DNA of 64,000 bases from Lycium barbarum (Eukaryota; Streptophyta; Magnoliopsida; Solanales; Solanaceae). The notes under the pieces were generated by a model that was not told where the DNA came from, made no database searches, and saw only the letters and a program-made list of their open reading frames with translations. The stretch covers positions 20,406,203 through 20,470,202 of the forward strand of contig NC_083341.1 in NCBI RefSeq assembly GCF_019175385.1, read 5' to 3'. This document shows positions 1 through 11,928 of the stretch, piece by piece. Made by a program: the position numbers and the translations under genes. Position 1 is the first letter of the stretch. Each line of letters opens with the position of its first letter.

Positions 1-192
1 GTGAACCTTTGCTCCATCACTTCCCTTCTTTCACCTCTTGTGATGGCATCTTCGAGCTCAGGTAAGGAAGCCTCATGTGTCCCCTCTTCAGACTGAGGGA
101 TCGAATCCGAGTGCCTTTTCTTTTCTTCTAGAGGTGGAGGCTTGTCGTGTTGCTCTTTTTCCTCCACCTTGTGCTTTATTTGTTCGAGCCAT
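1..192 (-). pseudogene. Possible start of an Athila ORF downstream of pol
   Basis: On the minus strand an ATG at 190-192 opens a short basic frame (begins MARTNKAQGGGKRATRQAS) that stops at 88-90. A neighbouring frame stays open from about 180 to base 1 and is rich in Lys, Glu and Ser. Together they look like one frameshifted reading frame lying after integrase, where Athila elements often carry an extra ORF. I do not recognise the product. It is short and runs off the window, so this is tentative. Confidence 0.25.
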
Positions 193-1192
193 CCTGCACA
201 TCACACAAGTTGCTAGCATTCATCAACACTCAACTCTTACGACAGTGGGTACTCAAGAATTCCCCAGTCGCTATCTAATTATGCATCAACAAACATCGAT
301 TTCAATCATCCTAGTAGGACTACACAAGCATGGGTACTCAAGAATTCCCCATTGTTCATCAATTTCCAACAACCCACACAATGTATAAGATAAATCTACC
401 TAATTAACTAATTACACCAAGTGGTAGGTCATGGTAATGACATGGAATTGAGCATTTCTTAGACACTACTTAATGTAAAGAAGAGTAGAGTGGACATACC
501 TTGAGAGTTGATGACAGTTAGAACCCTTGAAACTTTTGCCAAAGTAAAAGAGAAGGAAATACTATTTATGATTTGTGGTGTGATTAAGAATGATTGGATT
601 GAATTGGGGTTATGGAATGATATAGGAGGGAAGAATGAGGAAGGGGAAGAGGGAAAATGAAGGGGCGTAACTGATGAAACCATCAGTTACGTTCCTTTTA
701 TTTGAAAAATAAAAATCGAGTCGGGTCGATCAACTGACCCGTGAATCGCACTTACCTACACAACATGCGACTCGCAGGTGGTGCGGCATGTTGTACATGC
801 GAGTCGCATGTTATGCACATTCTTCGCACTTATTGCCAGAGAATGGGAACTTCTTGGCCTCTAATTTTGCACCACCTACGAGACGCAAGTGTTGCAGCAG
901 GTATGACATATGAGTGGCACGTGCTGCAACATGTTATACCTGTTGATGGTTTCCAGACTCTTCTTCTTTTGTGCACCCAACTTACTCCTACACACTTAAA
1001 CACATATCAAAAACATCACGAAAGTAAAAATAACAAATACATGAAAATGGAAACTTGGGTTGCCTCCCAAGAATTGCTTGATTTTACGTTGCAGCACGAC
1101 GTTGGTACCTATTCGTGGCTCATTGAGGAAGAATGCCTCTATAATCATTGCTTCATTCTGAGATCCCAAGTAATGCTTCACCCTTTTCCCGT
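193..1192 (-). other. Athila 3' non-coding region with GCGACTCGCA motifs
   Basis: No convincing gene in this stretch. It follows the integrase on the minus strand. From about 741 to 925 it holds several GCGACTCGCA-type motifs (for example catgcgactcgcagg and catgcgagtcgcatg), the same word family that forms the array in this element's own LTR at 7590-7800. Near 1050-1090 there is a stretch typical of the region just after pol in such elements. Confidence 0.5.
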
Positions 1193-2229
1193 TCACTTTG
1201 ATTTTTTGTTACTTGGGCAAACAAGTTCAATTGCTCCATGTGGGAACACTTGTGTGATTTCAAACGGGCTGGACCATTTAGATTTCAACTTTCCGGGAAA
1301 CAACCAGAGCCTCGAGTTGAACAACAATACGCGATCCCCGGGGCTAAATTCTCTTTGCAAGATCTTCTTATCATGGAAGTGCTTCATGCGGGCCTTGTAG
1401 AGTGAAGATTTAGTATAAGCTCTAAGTCGAAATTCATCAAGCTCATTAAGTTGTTCCGTCCTCAAGTTTGAGGCATCACTCCAATCCAGATTCAACTTTT
1501 TCAAGGCCCACAATGCCTTATGTTCAAGTTTCACCGGAAGATGACAAGCTTTGCCAAACACCAGCTGATAAGGAGACATACCAATTGGTGTCTTATAAGC
1601 CGTTCGGTAAGCCCATAAAGCATCATCCAATCTCTTTGACCAATCGGCCCAATTAACATTCACTGTTTTAGAGAGTATGCTCTTGATCTCCCTATTTGAG
1701 ACTTCTACTTGTCTACTTGTTTGGGATGATATGGGGTGGAAACTTTATGCTTTACTCCATACTTCTCAAGAAGAGTCTTAAATACCCAATTGCAAAAATG
1801 ATAGTCCCCATCACTAATGATTGCCCTTGGGGTTCCAAATCTTGAAAAAATATGCCTCTTTAAGAATGCGGTGACACTTCTCCCTTCATTATTAGGGAGC
1901 GCAACGGCTTCCACCCATTTAGACACGTTCTCCACCGCCACAAAAATGTACTTGTTGATGTAGGAACTCAAAAATGGACCCATAAAGTCAATACCCCATA
2001 CATCAAACAATTCAACATCAAGAATCGGGGTCATCGGTAGCTCATGCCTCCTCGAGATGCCCCCATGCCTTTGACATTGATCACAAGATTTCACAAAGTC
2101 ATGTGCATCTTGATAGATTGTTGGCCAATAAAAACCACTTTGAAGAACCTTAGCCGCCGTTCTTGGGCTACTATGGTGTCCACCAACCGGTGATGAGTGA
2201 CAAGCTTCGATGATGGGCATCATTTCCAC
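1193..2229 (-). pseudogene. Athila integrase (C-terminal part of pol), broken
   Basis: Integrase would join the reverse-transcribed element to host DNA in the nucleus. Visible parts in order are an H-H-C-C zinc region (CDQCQRHG), the catalytic core (VWGIDFMGPF, then a conserved Asp in the IISD stretch), the HPKQ region where frame is lost, and a C-terminal part from 1663 with the [16 protein letters not shown] segment typical of plant gypsy integrases. The frame from 2229 ends at 1705. A one-base loss in a run of C near 1715-1725 explains the change of frame, and coding sense resumes in another frame by 1663. It is continuous in frame with the RNase H segment to its right except for a stop at 2290-2292. 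Not functional. Confidence 0.85.
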
Positions 2230-2289
2230 TTCGGGTATGCACCTCCTTATGATGTTGTCGGCGCAAACCCAGAATAGATATGGCTCATC

Positions 2290-4004
2290 CTAATAGAATT
2301 TTTGGGCATCACTCAAAAACTTTTTCTTTTGGTGGAAGTTCAAATCCTCAAGCATGATGTCACTTACGTGAAAGTTAGCAAAATCGGCATACCAAGGAAT
2401 CATGCCATGTGACCCCGCCATTACTTGCTCATCTGGGAATGACTCATTGATTTCTAAACCATCCAATGGACGCCCACCCTCTTCAAGATGAGACAAATGG
2501 TCCTCCACTTGATTTTCACTACCTTTTCTATATTTGACTTCAAAGTCAAACTCTTGCGAGAGAAGGACCCAACATATCAACCTCAGATTTGCATTTTTTT
2601 TTGTCATGAAGTAACGTAAAGCCATGTGATCAGTGTGAACGATCACATGGGTTCCCAACAAGTAAGCCCGAAATTTCTCAAAAGCAAACACAATAGCAAG
2701 CAACTCTTACTTGGTGATGATGTAATTCATTTGGGCACCGTTTAGAGTCTTGCTTGCATAGTAAATTGGGTGGAAGATTTTATCACACTTTTAGCCAAGA
2801 ATATCCCCCATGGCAAATCCACTTGCATCACACATCAACTCAAAAGGTTGGGACCAATCCGGAGCAATGATGATGGGAGCCGATGTGAGTCTCTCTTTCA
2901 AGCCCTCAAATGCCTTCAAACAAGCATCGTCAAATACAAACTTCGACTCCTTCTCCAATAATTTGCATAGAGGGTTAGCTATTTTCGAGAAATCCTTAAT
3001 GAATTTTCTATAAAACCCAGCATGCCCAAGAAAGCTACGAAAACCTTTGATGGAGATTGGGAGAGAAAGCTTGACAATAACCTCGATCTTAGCTTGATCA
3101 ACCTCAAGCCCCTTTTCTGAAATCTTATGTCCCAAGACAATGCCTTCTCTAACCGTGAAGTGACACTTCTCCCAATTTAGAACCAAGTTTGTCTCTTCAC
3201 ATCGTTTCAATATTTGGCCAAGATTCTCCAAGCATTCATCAAAGGAGTCCCCCACCACAGAAAAGTCATCCATGAAGATTTCAATGGATTCCTCTACCAT
3301 GTCGGAGAAAATAGACATCATGCAACGTTGAAATGTTGCGGGTGCATTACATAGCCCAAAGAGCATTCTCTTGAAAGAAAATGTCCCATAAGGACAAGTG
3401 AAAGTGGTCTTCTCTTGATCCTCGAGGGCAATGGTGATTTGGTTGTACCCGGAATGCCCATCAAGGAAATAATAACAATCCCTTCCTGCAAGCCTATCAA
3501 GCATTTAATCCATGAATGGCATTGGGAAGTGGTCCTTTTTGGTCCACTTATTCAACTCCCGATAATCCATACAAACCCGCCATCCGGTGACCGTGCGAAT
3601 AGGAATCATTTAATTTTTAGCATTTGCAACCACGCTGCTTTTCTAGGCACGCATTGAACTAGACTCACCCAAGAGCTATCCGGTATAGGGTACACAACAC
3701 CGACGTCTAACCACTTGATGATCTCAATCTTCACAACCTCTTGCATAGGAGGATTTAACCTCCTTTGATGTTCGACGCTTGGCTCACATTCTTCATCAAG
3801 TTGAATTTTATGAGTACAAATATCAGGCGGAATCCCTTGGATATCCGCAATACACCACCCAATAACTTTTTTGTATCTTCTCAAAATCACCATCAACCTC
3901 TCTCTTTGCTCATCCGTCAACCGGGCGGATATAATCACGGGAAATGTGTTGTTGGGTCCAAGAAACTCATACCTCCAATGTGAAGGAAGTGGTTTGAGTT
4001 CCAA
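2290..4004 (-). pseudogene. Athila reverse transcriptase and RNase H, broken
   Basis: Reverse transcriptase copies element RNA and RNase H removes the RNA strand. On the minus strand the order is a pre-RT segment (4004-3606), a conserved RT block (YYFLDGHSGYNQI near 3470), the catalytic box with FMDD at about 3270 in place of the usual YVDD/YIDD, and RNase H (VHTDHMALRYFM near 2640, then VEDHLSHLE). In-frame stops lie at 3505-3507, 2791-2793, 2707-2709 and 2290-2292. A frame change occurs near 3640, where readings before and after fit different frames. The stops look like single-base changes inside an otherwise continuous frame. No functional enzyme is expected. Confidence 0.85.
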
Positions 4005-4046
4005 AGTAGGGGGATCAATAATGGAAGGCTTTGCAGGAGGAGTTGC

Positions 4047-4600
4047 TCAGTTTTCTAAGTCAAGATCAAGTTTCTTTGGATTGAGGTAGTATGACCCCAT
4101 CCCAATCAATGCATTGACTGTCTCCTCAAACTCTTCTTCATTGTCCCCTTCATAGTACATTATCACCACTGCCAACATATCACCCATATGCTCATGTTCG
4201 ATGGTTATGACCATTGCTTCATCAAATGTATCAATAACCGACACAACACTCATATCCGCCGGTTGCTTCATTGACTTGCAAATATTAAAGGTAATCTCTT
4301 CATCATTCATCTTAAATTTTAAATTGCCTATCTCCACATCCACGAGAGCACGCCCTGTAGCTAAGAATGGCCTTCCCAAGATTATAGGAACTTCAAAGTC
4401 AACTTCGCAATCCAAAATCACAAAATTGGCCGAAAAATAAATCGATCCACTCACACAAGCACATCATAAAGAATACCAATGGGCCTCTTTACGGTTCCAT
4501 CCGCCATAAGTAATCTCATCGTAGTGGGACAGGGAGTGCCCAATCCCAACTTGTTGAATATAGATAGCAACATCAAATTGATGCTTGCTCCAAGATCACA
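4047..4600 (-). pseudogene. Athila aspartic protease, broken
   Basis: This segment encodes the retroelement protease that would cleave the polyprotein. The active-site motif DLGAS is readable on the minus strand near 4583-4600, followed by the flap-side region and the ILGRPFLATGRA segment near 4370, typical of plant gypsy proteases. The frame is shifted relative to gag: a T run at 4661-4674 (A on the coding strand) marks the probable slip point. The continuous part of the frame ends at 4047. It lies between gag and RT as expected. Confidence 0.8.
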
Positions 4601-6537
4601 TAAAGTTTTTGCAAACTTTTATTTACCGATTGTGCACGGAATTGTGAACGCTCTGGGGTCTTTTTTTTTTTTTGTACCAAAGCTTTGGTAACGATTGCGC
4701 TACAATGAAGAGTGCCCCCCAATGTTTCACGGCTAGGACTCCTTCTTTTGGTCACAAGATCTTTCATGAACTTTGCATAACCGGGCATTTACTCATGTGC
4801 CTCAACCAATAGAACATTTATTGAGAGCCTCTTTAATCGTTCGATGAACCTGAGGAATTTTCCATCGTCCGTTTTCGTTGCCAATAGTTGGGGAAAAGGA
4901 GGAGAAGGCTTCATAACGGGCGGTGGAGCCCTTGGTACCTCCTCTACCGCTTCCTTGCTTTTTGAAGCATCATTAATTTCTGGAGGATCCTCAACAACAA
5001 TGGGCTTTTCAATACTAACCTGCCTCTTCTTTAGATTCACTTCTTCATTAATAACCATGGGTTCTTCAACCATTTTCTCATCATCACCCAACACATCCTC
5101 TTTCACCAATGCCTCTTCCCCAATTGTCTTATCACTCCTAGTAGTAATTGCATTGCATTTATGATCACCATCATTCCTTAGATTTGCAACTGTATCACTA
5201 GGGAGTGAGCCTTTTTGCCTTTGATTGAGGATAGCCGAGATTTGGCCAAGTTGAGACTCCAATTGTTTAATGGAGGTGGAGTGTGAACTCACAACTTGCC
5301 CCATTGATTTAACCTCATCTCTAGTCTCCTTGCAAAAGGTATCGGTGGATTCCATTTTCTTCAACACTCTTGACAACATATCTTCAATTTTTGAATTAGC
5401 GGGATCACTAGTAGGCGGTTGACTAGAGCTTGGTTGATTACCCTTTAGAGGGACATACGGATTTGAGCTCTGATGATTGTTATAGTTGTTGTTGTAATCT
5501 CCTTGATTGTTGTCACAATTATCTCTCCAATTAGAGTGACCTTGATCTTTGTTCCAACCTTGATTCCCTTGACCTTGCCGCCAAGATCCTTGACTCGGAC
5601 CTTGGTAGTTCGGACGGGAACCCTCTCTTATATTGTTGACATAACTTGCCTCCTCATCATACATTTGGAAACATTGCTCATCCGGAAAACCCCCTTCACA
5701 AGATTCTACCGCATTCACCTTTTTGCTTCCGCCACCCATGACATGTTTTGTAAGAAGGTCCATTTGGGTGACAAGTTTGGCCATGGATTCATCTCTCTCT
5801 TCCTCCTTCTTAATCATCTCACGAGTGAGCATATTTTTGGAGGAACTTCCTCCACCTACTTCTGAATCCCTAGTGTGCCATGCTTTATTAGTCTCGGTCA
5901 ATTTATCCAACAATTCATAAACGGTAGCATAAGAATTATCCATAATAGACCCCTCTGCGATGTTGTTCGCCACTGATTTGTTGACCGAGTCTAAAGACCT
6001 ATAAAATGTTTGTAGAAGCACACTATCGGGCAACCCATGCTTGGGACATCTTTTCACTTTCTTTTTAAAACGAATCCAAGTTTCATGGAGAGCCTCATCA
6101 AGAAGTTAACGAAAGTTGTTGATTTCGTCACGGAGTTGTAACATCCGCGATAGAGGGAAGAATTTCTTGAGGAACACTTCGGTCAATTCCTCCCAAGTAG
6201 TGATGGATCTGGATAGGAGATCATCTAACCAAGTTGTGGCTTCCCCCGTTAGGGAGTACGGGAAGAGCCGTAGCTTGAATGCTTCAATTGAGACGCCCGG
6301 ATGCACATTGGTAGAACAAACCCCAAGAAAGTTCCTAAGGTGCCTATTCGGGTCATCTTTGGGTAGACCACCAAACATGCCCTTAGTATTGAGCAGGTGT
6401 AGCATTGCGTTGGTCACATGGAAACTCGAGTTTCCAATTAGAGGTGGGGGCTGAATTGCGGCTGTATAGCCTGCCCCCACAGCCTCTTCAACGACCGCCA
6501 CTGGTGGATTTTGGATGGGGTTACCCTCTTCGTCCAT
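4573..6537 (-). pseudogene. Athila gag, interrupted by two in-frame stops
   Basis: Gag would form the cytoplasmic particle. The minus-strand frame opens at 6537 (MDEEGNPIQNPP) and carries a retrotransposon gag domain (FPYSLTGEATTWLDDL near residues 92-107). After that come a Gln/Asn/Gly-rich stretch (about 5600-5450) and an acidic/proline-rich tail. Stops at 6106-6108 and 4789-4791 lie in the same frame, so the long frame 6537-4573 is broken only by point changes; both stops are TAA where Gln (CAA) would fit the context. No CCHC knuckle is obvious. The frame is lost at the T run at 4661-4674. Confidence 0.8.
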
Positions 6538-6634
6538 ATTGCCTACTCAACACACAACAATAAAAGGAAATAAGAAGAAAAATAAAGACTAAAAGTAAAG
6601 TTTTACACTAGTTAATAAATTTCTAGAACGTATT

Positions 6635-6651
6635 CCCCGACAACGGCGCCA
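6635..6651 (-). promoter_or_regulatory. Primer binding site, tRNA-Asp type
   Basis: On the minus strand the sequence reads TGGCGCCGTTGTCGGGG, five bases inside the LTR. This matches the complement of a plant tRNA-Asp 3' end except for one base, from memory. It fixes the direction of the element and the inner LTR edge. Confidence 0.8.
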
Positions 6652-7527
6652 AAACTTGATACGCCCAAATTACACCTTTAATATCAGGAGTAAGCGGTCG
6701 TTGCCAAATATAGAACCCAACGAGGTTAGTGTCGAATCCCACAGAGAATACAATGAATAAATATACTTATCAAGTATAACACTCGACTATTAGTCTATAT
6801 TTCAAGGGAGAGGGGAATGTAATAGTAGCTGAGTTGTTTTTTTGTTCATTAAGGACTAAGAATGGTTAAGAGATGTAAACTATGAGTAAAAGAAACCAAG
6901 GTTGTGGTTCCAATGGAAAGTAATGCGTTTGGGTATCAATTCAACTTATTCCTATGCCTAGATGTATTAAACCAAAGGTCACGTGAATCTTGCTAAAAGT
7001 TTCCAACCAAATTAGCAAATTTCATCCTAGGCTTTTCCAAGCCCTAGAATGTTTTGTGCAAGAACACCCATTTAGCCTTAACTAGCTTTCTTATTCCTAG
7101 CTCAAGTTATTAGATGGATTTAATGACCTAAATTGTTGCTATTAACTCTTTTCCTAACCTCTACTTTCTTTTACAAGCAAAGTAATGGTAATAAGGCACA
7201 AGTAATGTTGTACACCATCACAAGACATTAAAGCATGAAGAGTTAATAGAAAACATCATTAGCATATAAATGAAGTATAAATATGAAACTCAATCACATA
7301 ACTAACACATTTGGTCCCACAACCTTAGCCAAAGAGTTTAGCCACTAATATTCATTAAAAATAAAGCAATAGTAAAAAGTATATTCATAAAGCTTACAAA
7401 AGTATTGAATGGAGAAGATGACAAAAGTAAAAGAACCTCTTAAAAGCTCTACCAAACAATAATAAAGGAGCTCCACAAAAGGACACTTTTAAAATCTGTT
7501 CAATATTAGGTCCAAAACCCTAGAAAA

Positions 7528-7539
7528 TCTATTTATAGA
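7528..7539 (-). promoter_or_regulatory. TATA-like box of the Athila LTR
   Basis: The minus strand reads TCTATAAATAGA, a perfect palindrome around a TATAAATA core. It lies in the LTR where U3 should end and just after the motif array, so it is the probable transcription start signal. Confidence 0.6.
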
Positions 7540-7589
7540 ATCTCCAAAACGGGAACAATTTCCAAACGAAAATACCCCTACGCATCTGG

Positions 7590-7800
7590 TGCGAATCGCA
7601 CTTGGTGTCGCATGTGCAACCTGTGACTCGCAGGTTGCACCAAAGCTTCGCAGGTACTGCATCTTCAAGCAGTTGTGGTGCAGCATCTGCTGCATCAGGT
7701 GCGACTCGCATGTGTTGCACCACTATCTTCAGTTTTAGCCATCTCTGTCATCAGATGCTGCAGCACCTGCGACTCGCATGCAGTACATGTGACTCGCTGG
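7590..7800 (-). repeat. GCGACTCGCA palindromic motif array in Athila U3
   Basis: Copies and variants of TGCGACTCGCA (near-palindromic) occur about six times, several followed by AGGTTGCACC or ATGTGTTGCACC words. Examples begin near 7590, 7648, 7700, 7768 and 7788. The array lies about 50 bases upstream of the TATA-like box in the element's direction. Confidence 0.75.
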
Positions 7801-7974
7801 TGATGTCCTGGTTCACTTTAGCTGGTTTTTTCTTCATTTTGCCTCAAGTCGCTTTCAACACATGTTATTCTACAAATCAACGCCAAAACACGAGAAACGA
7901 CATCAAAATTACTTGAGGATTCACAAAAGATTAAGCAGTTGGCATCGAATGCGCCGTAATTTCACGACACATCA

Positions 7975-8051
7975 GTCGCTTCCATGTTCTCATCGTCACC
8001 GACTAGGTTGACGTAAAGAGAAGTCGCACTCATGCTGTCTGGAGTCTCCAT
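7975..8051 (-). pseudogene. Start of a gag-like frame of the Ogre/Tat-like element, cut by Athila
   Basis: A minus-strand ATG at 8049-8051 opens a frame reading METPDSMSATSLYVNLVGDD that runs straight into the Athila LTR end at 7974. Its position after ORF1 fits the gag start of an Ogre-like element. It is too short to identify by sequence alone. Confidence 0.35.
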
Positions 8052-8369
8052 TTCCTATTACCAAATCAACCTTTTAAAAGTGGAGCTAAATATGTTTTAG
8101 GGGTTGTTTTCTTGGTTTTACTTTTGGGTAGTGTCCGGAATGTGGACCAATCAAGAGTTTCAACAATATATATGATTTTCACACAAAGAAGTTATATCAA
8201 ATAAGCATTTAGACAATATATAATTCGCTTTCCTATACCTCATTGCTCCGAGGATACTAGCGTTTAAAGCAAAATTGTGCCATATGTAAAACAAATGTAT
8301 TGTTCCCAAAAATAAAAATCCCAGTGCTTTTCATTAATAATATATTCCCAAGTGGAATTACAAGGCTTT

Positions 8370-9953
8370 TACAGTAAATAAGATGCAATAATCAGAAAAA
8401 TCCACTTCACGGACGGAAATCTGCTCTCTATCATTTCGCGCCTTCTTGGCCCTTCGAAGGGCGGTCTGAATGGCTATATGGGCCGGCATCAATGCTTTCC
8501 CGATCCACTGACCTCTCTGATTGTCAGTCAATGATGTCCTGTATCTATGGCTCCCTTAACAAAAGTCAAGCCATTCCAAGATCTTCAAATGAGGCATTCG
8601 TCTCGTCTGTTAAACTCTTAATTATCTCTTTCTCATACTCTATTTTTGGTTGATGATCCATTTCTCTTTCTTCCATTCATCATTTCATTCTTCTAACCTG
8701 AATTGTATTCGCGGCTTCCCTATTTATAGGAAAGATACGATCCTAGAGTAGCAGTACCAGCTAGCTCAGCCCTAAGCCACTCGTAGTAGTTTTCATCATG
8801 ACTTGGATTGTTTGGATCCTCATCCAACTTATCTTCCCTTATCACATTCTTCCAATCTTTCTGGGCATCTTTTATACCTTCGATATGGCCTTCTTCATAA
8901 TCTCGTACAAACTCTCCCATATTTTTCATATTTGGAATAACCTATCTCATACCAAACTGTCTAAGTACTCTCAATGGTGCATAGAGTCTGATTCCCCTAA
9001 TGCCCAGAAGCAGGTAAATATGGATGCCTACGGCTCTTAATACAAACAGTCTTGGAATGAAAATCAGGTACTCTCCACCTAATATGTTCTTCTCTCAGTC
9101 TGGAAAAGATGTGAGCCCATCCTCTTTTATCTTAAACCCCACAAGGCACAACGGCGACTCCCAAATCATCATCTCTTAGGGCCGGATCTCTGCGGGAAGG
9201 TATACCATTCCTATCTAAATGCTTCAGTATCCACCATTGGACTAAGAGGTTGCAACCTTAGAAGTAATAATAGTGGTTGCGGCACTTTCCCTAAGCTCGG
9301 TATATGTCTAATATGATAATAGGAATGATGTCAAAATATTTGGTAAGTCCATTCATCGTAACTCCCCTAAGAGTAGCGTGGGCAACAAAGACAATCTCGG
9401 TGTCAATAGCTAGGGAGGCATTTAGTGGAAATACCATGGTTCCCAATAGACAGGTGATGAATGCTAGCGTTTGGTTAGCTTCCCAGGATTGCAGTGAAGA
9501 AAACTCAAGAATGTGATTTTCGTACCCCTGTTTGGATGAATACCTCCCATATAACTCTCTAAAGGCTATAGTGGGTCCCTGTGCCCAATCGGCTTTGTTG
9601 ACAGCAAATATGTCTTTGATTTCTTTTAGGGTAGGTTTGTGAGGGATAAGGATATTTTGAGCCAACTTCTTTTTGGACCTGTTAGCGCTTCCTACGCTTT
9701 TCAAGACATCTCTAATCTCTTCTAAAGTGGGAGTCATCTCTATTTCTCCAAATCTGAACACTATTTTGTCGTTATCCCAATAACCAGTAATAATCTCTAG
9801 CAAACCCGAATCCCCAGTCATATTCATCAACGAGGGTAGATGCCCTATGCAGCCCTTTGTCTTTTTCTTCTGATCATTAGTCAAATCTTCCCACCACATC
9901 ACTAAACGTGATGGTGGACCCACAATCATATCAAACTGCACATCAGGAGACAT
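8370..9953 (-). pseudogene. Ogre/Tat-like ORF1 remnant, DUF7745-like
   Basis: The minus-strand frame opens at 9953 (MSPDVQFDMIVGPPSRLVMW) and is intact for 220 residues to 9291. It contains a WWEDLTNDQKKK start, a TPTLEEIRDVL block and a C-terminal FPLNASLAIDTEIV block. These I recognise from Solanaceae proteins annotated with DUF7745. Coding sense continues beyond the stop in other frames: GCNLLVQWWILKHL near 9250, then an acidic segment at 8929-8720, then a basic segment (LTDNQRGQWIGKALMPAHIA) near 8530-8470. At least two frameshifts or stops therefore break it. It lies between a primer site and a gag-like start, where Ogre elements keep an extra ORF of unknown function. Function unknown. 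Confidence 0.6.
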
Positions 9954-10531
9954 CTGTAAGACAGAACACTATTAGTCCCCCGCCCCCAGGAACAGTAATT
10001 TATTTCACACAAGGCACAATAATGCTTCCAAATAGCAAATAGTGGGATGCAGCGTCTTCAGGATTTTACACCATCTGAACACAGTAAGGTGTCTATCTTG
10101 TCCGATTCAGGTAGGTCTGAGATACCCAAACCGGTCAATGGTCAGCATGCGCTATATCAGTAAGGATTTTGGCTTCGCTCTATGCTAATTATTCTAGAGT
10201 GGTTTTTCAAACAAATGACACAGGTTACCCAAGCGGACAAGCTGGGGGTGGGTTCTCTAAGGCTATGGGATGACCGCATGCCCACTCGACCTTAGAGACC
10301 TCCAAAGAATATGACAGAAGGGTTTTTTAGTGAAGGTATGACTGCAGTTCATCCCGCGTTGTCACCCTTGGAAAAATTTAAAATAAATGTCAGGAGCGGC
10401 GGAGTATGCATGCATGAATGACAGTTATATTTTTGCGGAAATTTAAACACATAAACAATTCGTATGACTTAAACAATTTATAACATACAAACACACAAAT
10501 TATTGGAACCCTTATGGTTAGAACCTTAAAT
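9954..10531 (-). other. Leader between Ogre-like primer site and ORF1
   Basis: No gene seen. This is the expected untranslated leader of the minus-strand Ogre/Tat-like element. It is moderately GC-rich with no clear repeats. Confidence 0.4.
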
Positions 10532-10550
10532 TTTCCCCAGCAGAGTCGAC
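10532..10550 (-). promoter_or_regulatory. Candidate primer binding site of the Ogre-like element
   Basis: The minus strand reads TGTCGACTCTGCTGGGGAA, directly after a sequence ending in ACA. It resembles the GGCGACTC..CTGGGGA primer sites I recall from Ogre/Tat elements. I did not identify the matching tRNA. Confidence 0.5.
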
Positions 10551-11928
10551 ATCTGTACGAGTCAATATTTTTTTCAATTTGTATTTGCACTTGCCTCATT
10601 TTTAAAGGAAAGTGTCCCGGGGAAGTACGGTTGTCAATCGTACCGGAAAAAAGGAAAAAATATACTTCTACGTGGATGGTGCTCTAAATGGACTTTATTT
10701 TTAGAGTCTCCACCTAATTTTTAGGAAAATCAGTTCGAAAAGAGTTCATTCCAAATGGTTAAATTTTAAAATAATCCTAATCTAACTAAAGTTCAGGTAA
10801 GGATTATGGTGATCTCCCGGGGAAGGTGTTAAGCACCCCGGTATTAAAGATCCGTAAAATACGGTTGACCTAAAGGTTCTAATAGTATGCCTTTGTAGAT
10901 ATAAATTGTTTATAGTGAAAAAAAATATTTCGGTTTATATTTCCGCGGCAAAAGTTAGTCATTCATGCAAAATATATCACATTTCAAGAAACGAAAGTGG
11001 TAAAATTTTGCCCAAAATTGGGCGTTTGGGTTTCGGACTAGAACACCTAGGTTAACTCCCGAAGGCCTTTAAACTAGATAGAACACCACGTAAGCCCACC
11101 CTTTTAAGTTTTAAGTTTTTGAAACAGTTTTTATTTAAGTGTAGGAAATAGTTTAAGGCATACTATTGGCGTCCATTTGTCAACTATATTTATTTTTTAT
11201 CAATTTTAATCCATATTTTGGGAGTCAAAATCAGTCCAATAAGTCTAGATTAGTCCATATAGTCAATTGTCCACAAGTTTTAAAATTGTTCAAATCAGTC
11301 CCATAATTTACGAAATTGGTCATTTTTAGTCCAAATTATACCAAGTCAATCTGTTTGAAACCACAAGCTATATCAAAGTTTCCAAAATCAGCTTTGTGTA
11401 GCATTTAAAATCTAGTTTATGCGACTTTAAATGTGGATAACCTTAAGGGTTCCAATTTATAAATAAATACACAAGTACGGAATTTAAATGAATAAATAAA
11501 GAGATAAGGACATTGGGCTGACCAGGCCCAAATAGAGATAAATATGCAACAAGGTATCCTTAGGGCCCAAAATTACGTATGCTCCATGCTATGCTCCAAG
11601 AGAGGTTGACCCGATCTAGATACGTTAGTGGGCCTCGTTGGGGCCCACCAACGGATTTGGGTGGACAAAATACAAACGGGTATACATAGTATTAGTACAC
11701 ATTCACAAATCAAACTAAGTATAAAATTAAGACTAAAATAATTATTACAAAGCCAAAATGAATTGTAACTTATTGGGCTTGGCCCATTAATAATAAACAA
11801 CGGCATCCAACAACCCAAATATAAAATAGGCCCAAAATAGTAGTAATGATAGGTCAAACATAGGAAACGCAGATGACAGGCCCAAATAATAAACCCAAGC
11901 CTAAGAATTTCTAAGTATCAAAAGGTAA

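Larger units (their letters stand above)
1..7974 (-). mobile_element. Athila-like Ty3/gypsy LTR retrotransposon, 3' end outside the window
   Basis: Reading the minus strand from 7974 leftwards gives a 5' LTR, a primer binding site, gag, an aspartic protease, reverse transcriptase/RNase H, integrase and a long 3' non-pol region that runs off the left edge. The gene order PR-RT-RH-INT is that of Ty3/gypsy. The protease and integrase wording, the tRNA-Asp-like primer site and the long region after pol suggest the Athila clade, by inference. The coding region is dead: several in-frame stops and frameshifts break it. No 3' LTR is visible, so age and target-site duplication cannot be judged. The first base right of the LTR (7975) lies inside the start of a gag-like frame of an older Ogre/Tat-like element, so this copy inserted there. 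Confidence 0.85.
6657..7974 (-). repeat. 5' LTR of the Athila-like element
   Basis: The 1318 bp repeat begins TGATACGCCC and ends GACACATCA as read on the plus strand, giving TG...CA ends. Its inner edge is set by the primer site. The first 100 bases resemble the LTR at 60059-61404, so the two elements are related. Reading the minus strand, U3 carries an array of GCGACTCGCA motifs and then a TATA-like box. No gene is present. The partner LTR is outside the window. Confidence 0.85.

Noticed and set aside
741..1400. 219-codon plus-strand open frame
   Set aside because: Antisense to the Athila 3' region and integrase; the minus strand there encodes clear integrase motifs.
11573..11857. 94-codon minus-strand frame
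   Set aside because: No domain, within a non-coding LTR, low-complexity composition.
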